DNA from: Streptomyces sp. FIT100
GTDB taxonomy: Bacteria; Actinomycetota; Actinomycetes; Streptomycetales; Streptomycetaceae
Length of the DNA stretch: 64,000 nt
Direction of reading: 5' to 3'
Assembly: GCF_024584805.1 (NCBI RefSeq)
Contig: NZ_CP075715.1
Location: 496,001-560,000, forward strand
Notes under the pieces: model-generated
Database searches by the model: none
The model's input: only the letters and a program-made list of their open reading frames with translations
What the model was told of the DNA's origin: nothing
Translations under genes and position numbers: made by a program
In this document: piece after piece, positions 35,161-43,290 of the stretch
Position numbering within the stretch: position 1 is the stretch's first letter
Layout of the letters: each line of letters begins with the position of its first letter

Positions 35161-35853
35161 TCACTCCGGGGTGCGGACGGTGATCCGCGCCCCGGGGCTC
35201 AGTTTCTCCAGGGACTCGGCGAGTTCCGCACCCGCCGCCCGGAGCGCGTCGATGGTCATCGGAGCGAGCGATTCCAGCAGGAAGATCGCGTTCACCGACT
35301 CCTCGGTGAGCCGGGTGCGCGGGCCCTGCCGCCAGTTCCAGCGCCGACAGGTGACACCCGCGTCGTCGCACCAGACGATCTCACCCGCGTCCGGGTGCTC
35401 GACCGTCTCCACCCCCGCCGCGACCGTGGTGAACGGCTCGTCGCCGACGGCGCGCACCAGGCTCATACCGCCCTGGATGTGGTCGAGGTCCTCACCGCCG
35501 ACGGGGACGAGGTGGGCCACACTGATCGCGTTGTACGCGTCGACCAGCAGATTGATGCGCGGCAGCCCGCCGTCCGCCAGGGCGCGCCTGGCGAGCGCCT
35601 CCGCCGAGTTGCGGGTACGGGTCGGCTTGGCGCCGAAGGCGGTGTAGGCGGCGCGCCAGGCGGCGATGTGCGGGTCCTCGTGCGGCGCCCGGCCGTCGAG
35701 CCGCTCGGCGAGCCTGCGCGCCGCGTCATCCAGCAGTGCCGAACTCGCGGCGTTGCTGGGCGCGTTGACCAGGCCGTGGGCTTCGATCGCGAGATGGGTG
35801 AAGCCGGGGACGAGGCTGCGCACCTCGTCGGACACGGTGAGCGTGAGGGTCAT
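35161..35853 (-). CDS. B3/B4 domain protein (tRNA-synthetase editing-domain-like)
   Basis: 230 residues. The B3/B4 fold of phenylalanyl-tRNA synthetase beta subunit stands alone: AFGAKPTRTRNSAEALARRAL, PRINLLVDAYNAISVAHLVPVGGEDLDHI and the C-terminal NAIFLLESLAPM. Stand-alone members are thought to edit misacylated tRNA; the substrate here is unknown. ATG at 35853. Its promoter contains a 17-bp inverted repeat flanking a -10-like box. Confidence 0.88.
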   Translation of the reverse strand: MTLTLTVSDEVRSLVPGFTHLAIEAHGLVNAPSNAASSALLDDAARRLAERLDGRAPHEDPHIAAWRAAYTAFGAKPTRTRNSAEALARRALADGGLPRINLLVDAYNAISVAHLVPVGGEDLDHIQGGMSLVRAVGDEPFTTVAAGVETVEHPDAGEIVWCDDAGVTCRRWNWRQGPRTRLTEESVNAIFLLESLAPMTIDALRAAGAELAESLEKLSPGARITVRTPE

Positions 35854-35886
35854 CGTCTGCCTTGCTTCGGCGCTTCACAGCGCAAC

Positions 35887-35932
35887 GGAGTGGACTGCAC
35901 AGTCCATGATACGGCACTGTGCAGTCCACTCC
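35887..35932. promoter_or_regulatory. 17-bp perfect inverted repeat around a -10-like box
   Basis: Arms 35887-35903 and 35916-35932 (core TGGACTGCACAGT) around a 12-nt centre that reads TATCAT on the minus strand. It sits 34 bp upstream of the B3/B4 ATG and 34 bp downstream of the threonine aldolase stop. It could be a terminator, an operator pair or both. Confidence 0.7.
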
Positions 35933-35965
35933 ATCAATCTCCGCCCCCGGGGGCCGTCGGCAGCG

Positions 35966-37045
35966 CTACCTGGCCATCTCTTCCTTCAGAGCGAGCAGGA
36001 ACGCGTCCACGTCGTCCTCGCCGGTGTCGAAGGAGCACATCCACCGGACATCACCGGCCGCCTCGTCCCAGAAGTAGAAGCGGAACCGCTGCTGGAGCCG
36101 GCGGCTCACCTCGTGCGGCAGTCGGGCGAAGACCGCGTTGGCCTGCACCGGGTAGAGGATCTCGACACCGTCCACCGCGCGCACGCCGTCGGCGAGGCGC
36201 TGCGCCATCGCGTTGGAGTGCCGGGCGTTGCGCAGCCACAGGTCCTTGGCGAGCAGGGCCTCCAACTGCACCGACACGAACCGCATCTTGGAGGCGAGCT
36301 GCATCGACAGCTTGCGCAGGTGCTTCATATGGCTGACGGCGTCGGGGTTGAGCACGACGACGGCCTCACCGAAGAGCATCCCGTTCTTCGTGCCGCCGTA
36401 CGAGATGACGTCCACGCCGACCGCGTTGGTGAACGCGCGCATCGGCACGTCCAGCGACGCGGCGGCGTTGGCTATCCGGGCCCCGTCGAGATGGACCTTC
36501 ATGCCGAGGCCGTGCGCGTGCTCGACGATCGCACGGATCTCGTCCACCGTGTAGACGGTGCCGAGTTCGGTGTTCTGGGTGATCGAGACGACCTGCGGCA
36601 TGGCACGGTGCTCGTCGTCCCAGCCGTACGCCTGCCGGTCGATCAGCTCGGGCGTGAGCTTGCCGTCCGGCGTCGGGACGGTCAGCAGCTTGATGCCGCC
36701 GACCCGCTCCGGCGCCCCGCACTCGTCGACGTTGATGTGCGCCGACTCGGCGCAGATCACCGCGCCCCAGCGGTCGGTGAGCGCCTGGAGCGCGACGACG
36801 TTGGCCCCGGTGCCGTTGAAGACGGGGAACGCCTCGGCGGACGAGCCGAAGTGGCTGTGCATGATCCGCTGGAGGTGGTCCGTGTAGTCGTCCTCGCCGT
36901 AGGAGACCTGGTGGCCGCCGTTGGCCAGGGCCAGGGCGGCCAGGATCTCCGGGTGCGCACCCGCGTAGTTGTCGCTGGCGAAGCCCCGTACGTCGGGGTC
37001 GTGGTGTCGGCGGGCGTCCGTCCTCAGGGGCGTCGACGGGGTCAC
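35966..37045 (-). CDS. Low-specificity L-threonine aldolase family
   Basis: 359 residues, fold-type I PLP enzyme. Schiff-base Lys220 in SYGGTKNGM, PLP-binding Asp in VHLDGARIANA, and NGTGANVVAL for the phosphate. Cleaves beta-hydroxy amino acids to glycine and an aldehyde. GTG at 37045 overlaps the SDR stop (GTGA), so it is translationally coupled; a GTG at 37063 is possible. Last gene of the DUF6421-SDR-aldolase operon. Confidence 0.92.
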   Translation of the reverse strand: MTPSTPLRTDARRHHDPDVRGFASDNYAGAHPEILAALALANGGHQVSYGEDDYTDHLQRIMHSHFGSSAEAFPVFNGTGANVVALQALTDRWGAVICAESAHINVDECGAPERVGGIKLLTVPTPDGKLTPELIDRQAYGWDDEHRAMPQVVSITQNTELGTVYTVDEIRAIVEHAHGLGMKVHLDGARIANAAASLDVPMRAFTNAVGVDVISYGGTKNGMLFGEAVVVLNPDAVSHMKHLRKLSMQLASKMRFVSVQLEALLAKDLWLRNARHSNAMAQRLADGVRAVDGVEILYPVQANAVFARLPHEVSRRLQQRFRFYFWDEAAGDVRWMCSFDTGEDDVDAFLLALKEEMAR

Positions 37046-37800
37046 GGCTCGGGGGTCAGCCACAGACGCTGTCCATTCACTTCCGGGGCGGGCCGGTCCC
37101 AGACTCCGGCAATGGCCTCGGCCAGTTCCTCGACGTCCGTGAAGCCCGCGAACTTCGCATTGGGGCGCTCGGCGCGCATGGCGTCGTGCACCAGTGCCTT
37201 GATGATCAGGATGGCAGCCGCGGCGCGCGGGCCCTCCTCGCCCCCAGCCTTCCGGAAGGAGTCGGCGAGCGCCAGGGTCCATGCCTCGGCGGCCGCCTTG
37301 GCCGCGGCATAGGCGGCGTTGCCCTCGGTGGGCCTGGCCGCGCCGGACTGGCTGACCAGCACGAAGCGGCCCCGGTCGCTGCGCTTGAGTGCGTCGTGGA
37401 AGGCGAGCGAGGTGTGCTGGACCGTGCGGATCAGCAGCCGCTCCAGCAGCTCCCAGTCGGCGAGGTCCGTCTCGGCGAAGGTCGCGCTGCCGCGCCAGCC
37501 GCCGACGAGATGCACCAGCCCGTCGACGCGGCCGAACTCCTTCTCGGTCTGGTTGGCCCAGTCACGGGCCGCGTTCGGGTCGAGCAGATCGACCGTGTCC
37601 CCGGTGACGGTCGCCCCACCGTGGGCGTACCGGGCGGCGTCGACCGCCTCGGCGAGGCGCTCGGTGTCCGCGTCGGCGCCCACGACGACCGCTCCTGCCT
37701 CCGCAAGGCGGAGCAGTGTGGCACGGCCGGCCGGTCCTGCGGCCCCGGCGACCGCGATCACGGCACCGTCCAGCACGCCACCGTTGTTGTTCGAGTCCAT
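37042..37800 (-). CDS. Short-chain dehydrogenase/reductase
   Basis: 252 residues. The glycine-rich dinucleotide motif is altered to AVAGAAGPAGRA (canonical TGxxxGxG not intact), while VHLVGG, FVLVSQSGA and the catalytic YAAAKA are present. ATG at 37800 with GGAGGAG; a GTG at 37839 overlapping the upstream stop is the alternative. Substrate unknown; the operon suggests an amino-acid or hydroxy-acid derivative. Confidence 0.9.
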   Translation of the reverse strand: MDSNNNGGVLDGAVIAVAGAAGPAGRATLLRLAEAGAVVVGADADTERLAEAVDAARYAHGGATVTGDTVDLLDPNAARDWANQTEKEFGRVDGLVHLVGGWRGSATFAETDLADWELLERLLIRTVQHTSLAFHDALKRSDRGRFVLVSQSGAARPTEGNAAYAAAKAAAEAWTLALADSFRKAGGEEGPRAAAAILIIKALVHDAMRAERPNAKFAGFTDVEELAEAIAGVWDRPAPEVNGQRLWLTPEP

Positions 37801-37835
37801 CCGGGTCTCCTCCGTGGTCTCTTCCGTGCCAGAGC

Positions 37836-39236
37836 TCACGCGGCGACTCGCTCAGCCTTGTCGTCGGCGGTGATCCCCTTGGTCGAGGCGATCACGTCCT
37901 TCAGCTTCTTGGACAGCGCCTCATAGAACATGCTGAGCGGAAACTCGTCCGGAAGCACGTCGTCCACGAGCTTGCGCGGCGGCTGGGTGAGGTCCAGGGC
38001 GTCCGGGCCCTTGGCCCAGCGGGAGCCGGGGTGCGGGGCCAGGTAGCCGGAGACCAGGTCGTACGCCTTGAACCAGTGGACGAGCTTCGGACGGTCGATG
38101 CCCTCGCGGTACAGCGTCTCGATCTCGGCGCAGAGCTGGTTGGTGATCCTCGGGGCCCGCTCCCAGTCGATCTTCAGCTGGTTGTCCGTCCAGCGCACCA
38201 CGTCGTGCTTGTGGAGGTAGGCGAAGAGCAGCTGGCCGCCGAGGCCGTCGTAGTTGCGCACGCGGTCCCCGGTGAGGGGGAAGCGGAACATGCGGTCGAA
38301 GAGCACCGCGTACTGGACGTCGCGGCCGTGCTCGTTGCCCTCGGCCTCCAGCTTCACGGCCTCCTTGAAGGCGGTGAGGTCGCAGCGGAGCTCCTCCAGG
38401 CCGTACATCCAGAACGGCTGGCGCTGCTTGATCATGAACGGGTCGAAGGGCAGGTCGCCGTGGCTGTGGGTGCGGTCGTGGACCATGTCCCAGAGGACGA
38501 ACGCCTTCTCGCAGCGCTCCTGGTCGTGGACCATCGCGGCGATGTCGTCGGGGAGCTCGACGCCGAGGATGTCGACGGCCGCCGCCGTGACGCGGCGGAA
38601 GCGGGCCGCCTCGCGGTCGCAGAAGATGCCTCCCCAGCTGAACCGCTCGGGGGCCTCGCGCACGGCTATGGTCTCCGGGAACAGCACGGCCGAGTTGGTG
38701 TCGTAGCCGGCGGTGAAGTCCTCGAAGGTGATGCCGCAGAAGAGCGGGTTGTCGTAGCGGGTGGCCTCCAGCTCGGCGAGCCACTCCGGCCAGACCATGC
38801 GCAGCACGACCGCTTCGAGGTTGCGGTCCGGATTGCCGTTCTGCGTGTACATGGGGAAGACGACCAGGTGCTGGAGGCCGTCCACGCGGTTCGCGGCGGG
38901 CTGGAAGGCGAGCAGCGAGTCCAGGAAGTCCGGCACGTCGAAAGCGCCGTCGGCCCACTTCCTCAGGTCGGCGACGAGCGCGCGGTGGTACGCGGCGTCG
39001 TGCGGGAGCAGCGGGGAGAGCTCCTCGACCGCGGCGGTCACGCGCTCGACCGCGCGCTCGGCGGTGGCGCGCGACGGGGCGGCCTCCGCGTCGAAGTCGA
39101 TCGAGCCGTCCTTGGACTGCCAGGGCCGGATCTCCTCGACGGCATCCTTGAGCGTGCGCCAGGCCGGATGCTCGACCACCCGGGCAGCGGTGGCGATCGC
39201 GCCACCCACAGCGTCCTGCACAAGAATTTCCGTCAT
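37836..39236 (-). CDS. DUF6421 family protein
   Basis: 466 residues, no signal or membrane segment. Conserved-looking patches are rich in His/Asp/Trp: MVWPEWLAELEATRYDNPLF, VLWDMVHDRTHSHGDLPFDPF (possible metal ligands) and RQPFWMYGLEELRCDLTAFKEA. Function unknown. It leads a three-gene operon with an SDR and a threonine aldolase, which argues for an enzyme on a hydroxylated amino-acid-like substrate. ATG at 39236 with GGAGGAAG. Confidence 0.85.
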   Translation of the reverse strand: MTEILVQDAVGGAIATAARVVEHPAWRTLKDAVEEIRPWQSKDGSIDFDAEAAPSRATAERAVERVTAAVEELSPLLPHDAAYHRALVADLRKWADGAFDVPDFLDSLLAFQPAANRVDGLQHLVVFPMYTQNGNPDRNLEAVVLRMVWPEWLAELEATRYDNPLFCGITFEDFTAGYDTNSAVLFPETIAVREAPERFSWGGIFCDREAARFRRVTAAAVDILGVELPDDIAAMVHDQERCEKAFVLWDMVHDRTHSHGDLPFDPFMIKQRQPFWMYGLEELRCDLTAFKEAVKLEAEGNEHGRDVQYAVLFDRMFRFPLTGDRVRNYDGLGGQLLFAYLHKHDVVRWTDNQLKIDWERAPRITNQLCAEIETLYREGIDRPKLVHWFKAYDLVSGYLAPHPGSRWAKGPDALDLTQPPRKLVDDVLPDEFPLSMFYEALSKKLKDVIASTKGITADDKAERVAA

Positions 39237-39648
39237 GTCACTTCCTCCACGGGAGAACCTCGCGTCAAGACACCGTAACCATGCGCGTGTCTCCCGTACA
39301 AGTGCTGCTTTGGGAAATTATCCTGCCCCACCCCTTGGTCACCGCAGATTTTGCTGCCGGCGCCCCGTTGGGGCGGCGATGGCTTCGATCGGCGCGTGCA
39401 CCTCCCGCCCGGTGCACCGAGGGCCCGGTGCACCGAGGGCCCGGACGAACCCCGTCAAGGCCCGTACGACGCGCCCACGCGCGGGTGAGGGGGTGTGGCG
39501 CCCGTCCGCCCAGGGGACCGTTCCCATGCGCCCGTGGCCTCGTGCACGACCGGTTACGCCCGGGGCCGGGGCGGTTAGGCTGCCGCAGTGCCGCGTGGGG
39601 TACGAGCGCCGCACAGGAGCCGACAACACGACGGGAAGCGAGAAGATC
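39237..39648. other. 412-bp divergent region: promoters and short repeats
   Basis: No gene seen. It holds a short AT-richer stretch (39300-39355) likely to carry the DUF6421 promoter, a CGCCCC-GTT-GGGGCG hairpin (39361-39375), and a 16-bp perfect direct repeat (39411-39426, 39427-39442). The GDPD promoter must lie in 39540-39640 but no clear boxes are seen. Confidence 0.5.
39411..39442. repeat. 16-bp tandem repeat (2 copies)
   Basis: GGTGCACCGAGGGCCC repeated exactly, head to tail; each copy contains the palindrome GGTGCACC. Confidence 0.9.
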
Positions 39649-40332
39649 TTGAGTTTCCTCACCATCGGTCATCGCGGGGTCATGGGAGTCGAGCCGGAGA
39701 ACACCCTCCGCTCCTTCGTCCGCGCCGAGCGCGAGGGCATGGACGCCATCGAGCTCGATCTCCATCTGAGCAAGGACGGCGCACTCGTCGTCATGCACGA
39801 CGCCGAGGTGGACCGCACGACCGACGGGACGGGCCCGATCGCCGAGAAGACCCTCGCCGAGCTGCGGGAGCTCGACGCCGGTCAGGGCGAGCGCGTCCCG
39901 GTCCTCGAGGAAGTCCTGGACGCCGTGAGCGCGCCGCTCCAGGCGGAGATCAAGGACATCAGGGCGGCGCGGGCGCTCGCGGACGTGCTGCACAAGCGCG
40001 ATCTGGTGGGCCGGGTCGAGGTGTCGTCCTTCCAGGACGACGCGGTCGCGGAGATCGCCAAGCTGGTGCCGGGCGTACGGACCGCCCTGATCGCCAGCCG
40101 CTGGGACGGCGACGTGATCGAGCGCGCCCAGGCGGTGGGCGCCACCACCCTTGCGCTGAACATCCGCCGACTGACCCTGGAGACCGTGGAGCGGGCGCAC
40201 GCCGAGGGGCTGAAGGTCATCGGCTGGGTGGTCAACACCCAGAACCACCTGCGGCTGGTGCGCGCCCTCGAACTCGACGGCGCGACCACCGACTTCCCCG
40301 AGATCCGGCGCACCGGCCGCTTCACGGCCTGA
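39649..40332 (+). CDS. Glycerophosphodiester phosphodiesterase
   Basis: 227 residues, compact cytosolic type. Catalytic HRG (8-10) and PEN (~15-17), acidic metal ligands Glu35 and Asp37 in ELDLHLSKDG, and His50 in VVMHDAEVDRTTDGTG. Hydrolyses deacylated phospholipids to glycerol-3-phosphate and an alcohol. TTG at 39649 is the only start preceding the conserved HRG, with a GGGAAGCGAGAAG purine-rich site. Confidence 0.9.
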   Translation: MSFLTIGHRGVMGVEPENTLRSFVRAEREGMDAIELDLHLSKDGALVVMHDAEVDRTTDGTGPIAEKTLAELRELDAGQGERVPVLEEVLDAVSAPLQAEIKDIRAARALADVLHKRDLVGRVEVSSFQDDAVAEIAKLVPGVRTALIASRWDGDVIERAQAVGATTLALNIRRLTLETVERAHAEGLKVIGWVVNTQNHLRLVRALELDGATTDFPEIRRTGRFTA

Positions 40333-40376
40333 GCCGGTGCCGCAGAGGTCCGCGACCACTGCGGCCCGGTCCGCGC

Positions 40377-40931
40377 CTACTGCGGCAGGTTCTTCACGAG
40401 CAGCTCGAACCGCAGGTCGTCGCGTTGCGGGATGCCGAAGCGCTCGTCGCCGTACGGGAACGGGGTCATCGTCCCCGTACGGCGGTAGCCGCGGCGCTCG
40501 TACCAGGCGATGAGGTCCTCGCGCTGCGCGATCACCGTCATGTGCATCTCGCGCACGCCCCATGACTCCCGCGCGATGCGCTCCGCCTCCGCGAGGACCT
40601 GCCGGCCGACACCGCCGCCCTGGAGCCCAGGGCGGACGGCGAACATCCCGAAGTACGCGGCCTCGCCCCGGTGTTCGAGCTGGCAGCAGGCGGTCAGCTC
40701 CTCGTCCCGCTCGACGACGACGAGGCGGCTGCCGGACGCCCTGATGACCTGGCGGACGCCGTCCGGGTCCGTCCGCTGCCCCTCCAGGAGGTCCGCCTCC
40801 GTGGTCCAGCCGGCGCGGCTGCTGTCCCCGCGGTAGGCGGACTCGATGAGCTCGACGAGCGCGGGCACATCGGCCTCGACGGCGTCGCGGAAGGTCAGCC
40901 GGGCGGGGTCCTGCTGCGGGACGGTGGCCAT
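40377..40931 (-). CDS. GNAT-family N-acetyltransferase
   Basis: 184 residues. Acetyl-CoA motif A is MFAVRPGLQGGGVGRQVLAEAE (Q/RxxGxG/A), with strand AAYFGMF before it and the C-terminal IAWYERRGYRRTG. Substrate unknown. ATG at 40931 with GGAG. Divergent from the VOC gene with only 49 bp between. Confidence 0.92.
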   Translation of the reverse strand: MATVPQQDPARLTFRDAVEADVPALVELIESAYRGDSSRAGWTTEADLLEGQRTDPDGVRQVIRASGSRLVVVERDEELTACCQLEHRGEAAYFGMFAVRPGLQGGGVGRQVLAEAERIARESWGVREMHMTVIAQREDLIAWYERRGYRRTGTMTPFPYGDERFGIPQRDDLRFELLVKNLPQ

Positions 40932-40980
40932 GGCGTGCGTCTCCGATCTCTTCTGAGTGCTGACGTCTAGTGTGCAGCCC

Positions 40981-41367
40981 ATGATGCATGTGCTCAGCAG
41001 CCGCATCCTGCTGCGGCCGACCGATCCCGAGCGGTCCCGCCGGTTCTACGAGGACGTACTCAACCTCCAGATCTACCGTGAGTTCGGCACCGGTCCGCAG
41101 CGCGGGACGGTCTACTTCCTCGGCGGCGGCTTCCTGGAGCTCTCCGGACGCTCGGACGCACCGCCCGCCCCCGGGCTCGCCCTCTGGCTCCAGGTCTCGG
41201 ACGTGAAGGCGGCGTACGGGCACGTCCTGAAGCACCAGGCGGCGGTGGACCGGCCGCCGCAGCGGGAGCCTTGGGGGCTCGTGGAGATGTGGCTGACCGA
41301 CCCGGACGGGGTGCGGATCGCCGTGGTCGAGGTGCCCGAGGAGCATCCGCTGCGCCACCGGCCCTGA
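40981..41367 (+). CDS. VOC-superfamily (glyoxalase-like) protein
   Basis: 128 residues, one pair of beta-alpha-beta-beta-beta units: SSRILLRPTDPERSRRFYEDVLNL and the C-terminal MWLTDPDGVRIAVVEVPEEHP with the terminal metal-site Glu. ATG-ATG at 40981. No ribosome site; TAGTGT eight bases upstream could be the -10 of a leaderless transcript. Function unknown. Confidence 0.9.
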   Translation: MMHVLSSRILLRPTDPERSRRFYEDVLNLQIYREFGTGPQRGTVYFLGGGFLELSGRSDAPPAPGLALWLQVSDVKAAYGHVLKHQAAVDRPPQREPWGLVEMWLTDPDGVRIAVVEVPEEHPLRHRP

Positions 41368-41481
41368 CGGCGGAGAGGCGCCGGCCGCTCCGAGCGCGCC
41401 CCGTGTACGCCTGTGCGCTCGTATGCGCCGGGGGCGGCGCGGGCATCACCTTCTCGACACCGTCGAACGGGGAGGTGCCCG

Positions 41482-42063
41482 GTGCACGGACCGGCGACGC
41501 CGGGCTGGCTGCTGGTCGCGCTGTGTGCGGCGTCCGGCGCGTACTGCCTGCTGCGCGCCCGCAGCTGTACGGGCGACGAGCGCAGGAGCGCGGGCGGCGA
41601 GGCGGTGATGGGGTTCGGGATGGCCGCGATGGCCGTGCCCGCCGCTGTCGTGCCGCCCCCGCCGTGGGCCTGGGCGGGGTACGCGGCCCTCTTCGGCACG
41701 GCCGCCCTGTGGGCCCTGCGCGGACTGTGGGCAGCGCGGTCACGGGCCTCGCACGGCGACACACATCATCTGCACCACCTCGTGGGCTCGCTGGCCATGG
41801 TCTACATGGCGCTGACGATGGCTCCCGGCGCGGCGGGTGGGCACGCGCACCATGTGGGAACGGGCGGAGTGCCGCTGGTGACCGGGGTGTTGCTGGTGTA
41901 CTTCGTGGCGTTCGTGCTGCGTACGGGGGCGCGGCTGGTGCCGGTGGCGGCCGCTGCCACGCCGGCGGGCGCGACCGTGACCTGGGGGGCGCGGCCCGAG
42001 CTGGCGCTGGCCTGCCGGCTGTCCATGGGGGTCGCGATGGTCGCCATGCTCCTCACCGTGTGA
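41482..42063 (+). CDS. DUF5134 membrane protein
   Basis: 193 residues, about six membrane segments. The His-rich loop SHGDTHHLHHLVGS and GGHAHHVG, facing membrane ends, suggest metal contact. GTG at 41482 with GGGGAGG. Followed after 84 bp by an M56-type peptidase gene; the pairing is recurrent in actinobacteria. Function unknown. Confidence 0.8.
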   Translation: MHGPATPGWLLVALCAASGAYCLLRARSCTGDERRSAGGEAVMGFGMAAMAVPAAVVPPPPWAWAGYAALFGTAALWALRGLWAARSRASHGDTHHLHHLVGSLAMVYMALTMAPGAAGGHAHHVGTGGVPLVTGVLLVYFVAFVLRTGARLVPVAAAATPAGATVTWGARPELALACRLSMGVAMVAMLLTV

Positions 42064-42110
42064 GACACGGCGGCCGCGGGCGTGGCGTGCGTCACTTGAC
42101 TCGCGCGCCC

Positions 42111-42123
42111 ATACCCGTGGGTA
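42111..42123. promoter_or_regulatory. Dyad TACCC-GT-GGGTA upstream of the M56 gene
   Basis: A 5-bp inverted repeat 25 bp upstream of the M56 ATG, following TTGACT at 42096-42101. It resembles, with a shorter spacer, the TACCC/GGGTA half-sites of copper-sensing CsoR repressors. Confidence 0.35.
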
Positions 42124-42147
42124 GTACCGCCCTCATAGGCTGGCGCC

Positions 42148-43083
42148 ATGATGGTCTCCCTCGTGCTGCTGACGCTCGGCGCACTGGCCGCCGTCGTGGC
42201 CCCGCGGCTGATGTCGCGGGCCGACTGGCCGGAGCGCGAGCCGGTGGTGGCGCTGTGGGTGTGGCAGTGCGTGGTCGCGGCGGTGCTGCTGAGCTTCGCG
42301 CTCTCCATGACCTTCAGCGCGGCGGCGGCCTGGCAGGCCGTACGGGGCCAGGTGTTCGCACCCGCGCCGACCGCGGTGGTGGAGGCGTACGCACTGGGTG
42401 CGCACGGCCCGTGGTCCGCGGTGCTCGCCGTGCTGCTCGCGTGCGGCGGGCTGTGGACCGGCGCGATGCTGACCCGGGAGGTCCACCGGGCGCATGCACG
42501 GCGCAAGCGCCGCCGGGCCGAACTGCTCGTACGCGCCCCCCTGTTGCCGGGCGAGGAACCGGGCGGCGAACCGCTGGTCCTGCTGGAGGGCGAGCGCCCC
42601 GACGCATGGTGGCTGCCGGGCGCGGCGCCGCAGCTCGTCATCACCACCGCGGCGCTGCGCCGGCTGAAGGGCCGTCAGCTCGATGCCGTGCTCGCCCATG
42701 AGCAGGGCCATGCGCGGGCGCGCCACGACTGGCTGCTCCACTGCTCCGGCGCGCTCGCGAACGGCTTTCCGCAGGTGCCGGTGTTCGCGGTCTTCCGCGA
42801 CGAGATGCACCGGCTGGTGGAGCTGGCCGCCGACGATGTCGCGTCGCGCCGCTTCGGCCGGCTGACGATCGCTCTCGCTCTCGTGGAGCTCAACGAGCAC
42901 CGCGGCGTGTTCGGCCCGTCCCCGGCCCCGGACGCCCACCTCCCGCAACGCGTCAACCGGCTGCTGGCCCCGCGCCCCCGCCTGACCGCGACCCATCGCC
43001 TCCGCCTGACCGCGGTGGCGGCGCTGGTCCCGGTGATCCCGCTGCTCGTGGCCTTCGTACCTGCGCTCGGCACCCTGCGCTAG
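42148..43083 (+). CDS. M56-family membrane metallopeptidase
   Basis: 311 residues. Three N-terminal membrane helices, a soluble zinc-peptidase domain with HEQGH (His184, Glu185, His188) and the downstream ligand in ELAADDVA (~230), and a C-terminal membrane helix. Relatives (BlaR1/MecR1) cleave regulators or process peptides; no BlaI gene is adjacent. ATG at 42148 (two tandem ATGs). Confidence 0.9.
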   Translation: MMVSLVLLTLGALAAVVAPRLMSRADWPEREPVVALWVWQCVVAAVLLSFALSMTFSAAAAWQAVRGQVFAPAPTAVVEAYALGAHGPWSAVLAVLLACGGLWTGAMLTREVHRAHARRKRRRAELLVRAPLLPGEEPGGEPLVLLEGERPDAWWLPGAAPQLVITTAALRRLKGRQLDAVLAHEQGHARARHDWLLHCSGALANGFPQVPVFAVFRDEMHRLVELAADDVASRRFGRLTIALALVELNEHRGVFGPSPAPDAHLPQRVNRLLAPRPRLTATHRLRLTAVAALVPVIPLLVAFVPALGTLR

Positions 43084-43093
43084 CCGTTCGTCG

Positions 43094-43111
43094 CCCGCCC
43101 GCGGGGGCGGG
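43094..43111. terminator. GC hairpin after the M56 gene
   Basis: CCCGCCC-GCGG-GGGCGGG, 10 bp after the stop codon. A second perfect 16-bp palindrome GTCCGGCCGGCCGGAC follows at ~43121-43136. Confidence 0.65.
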
Positions 43112-43290
43112 GCTCCCGGCGTCCGGCCGGCCGGACGAACGGGCGAACGGGGCAACCCCTTGGACCGATCGCTTGATCGTTCGGCGCGTCTGCTGCCAGG
43201 GCCTCATGGCACGGCGAAAAAGCTGCCGGAGGGCGCCCCCGGAGCGGGACTTCCCGGGTCTTCGCTCGCTTCTCCGAGGAGTGATTGAGC

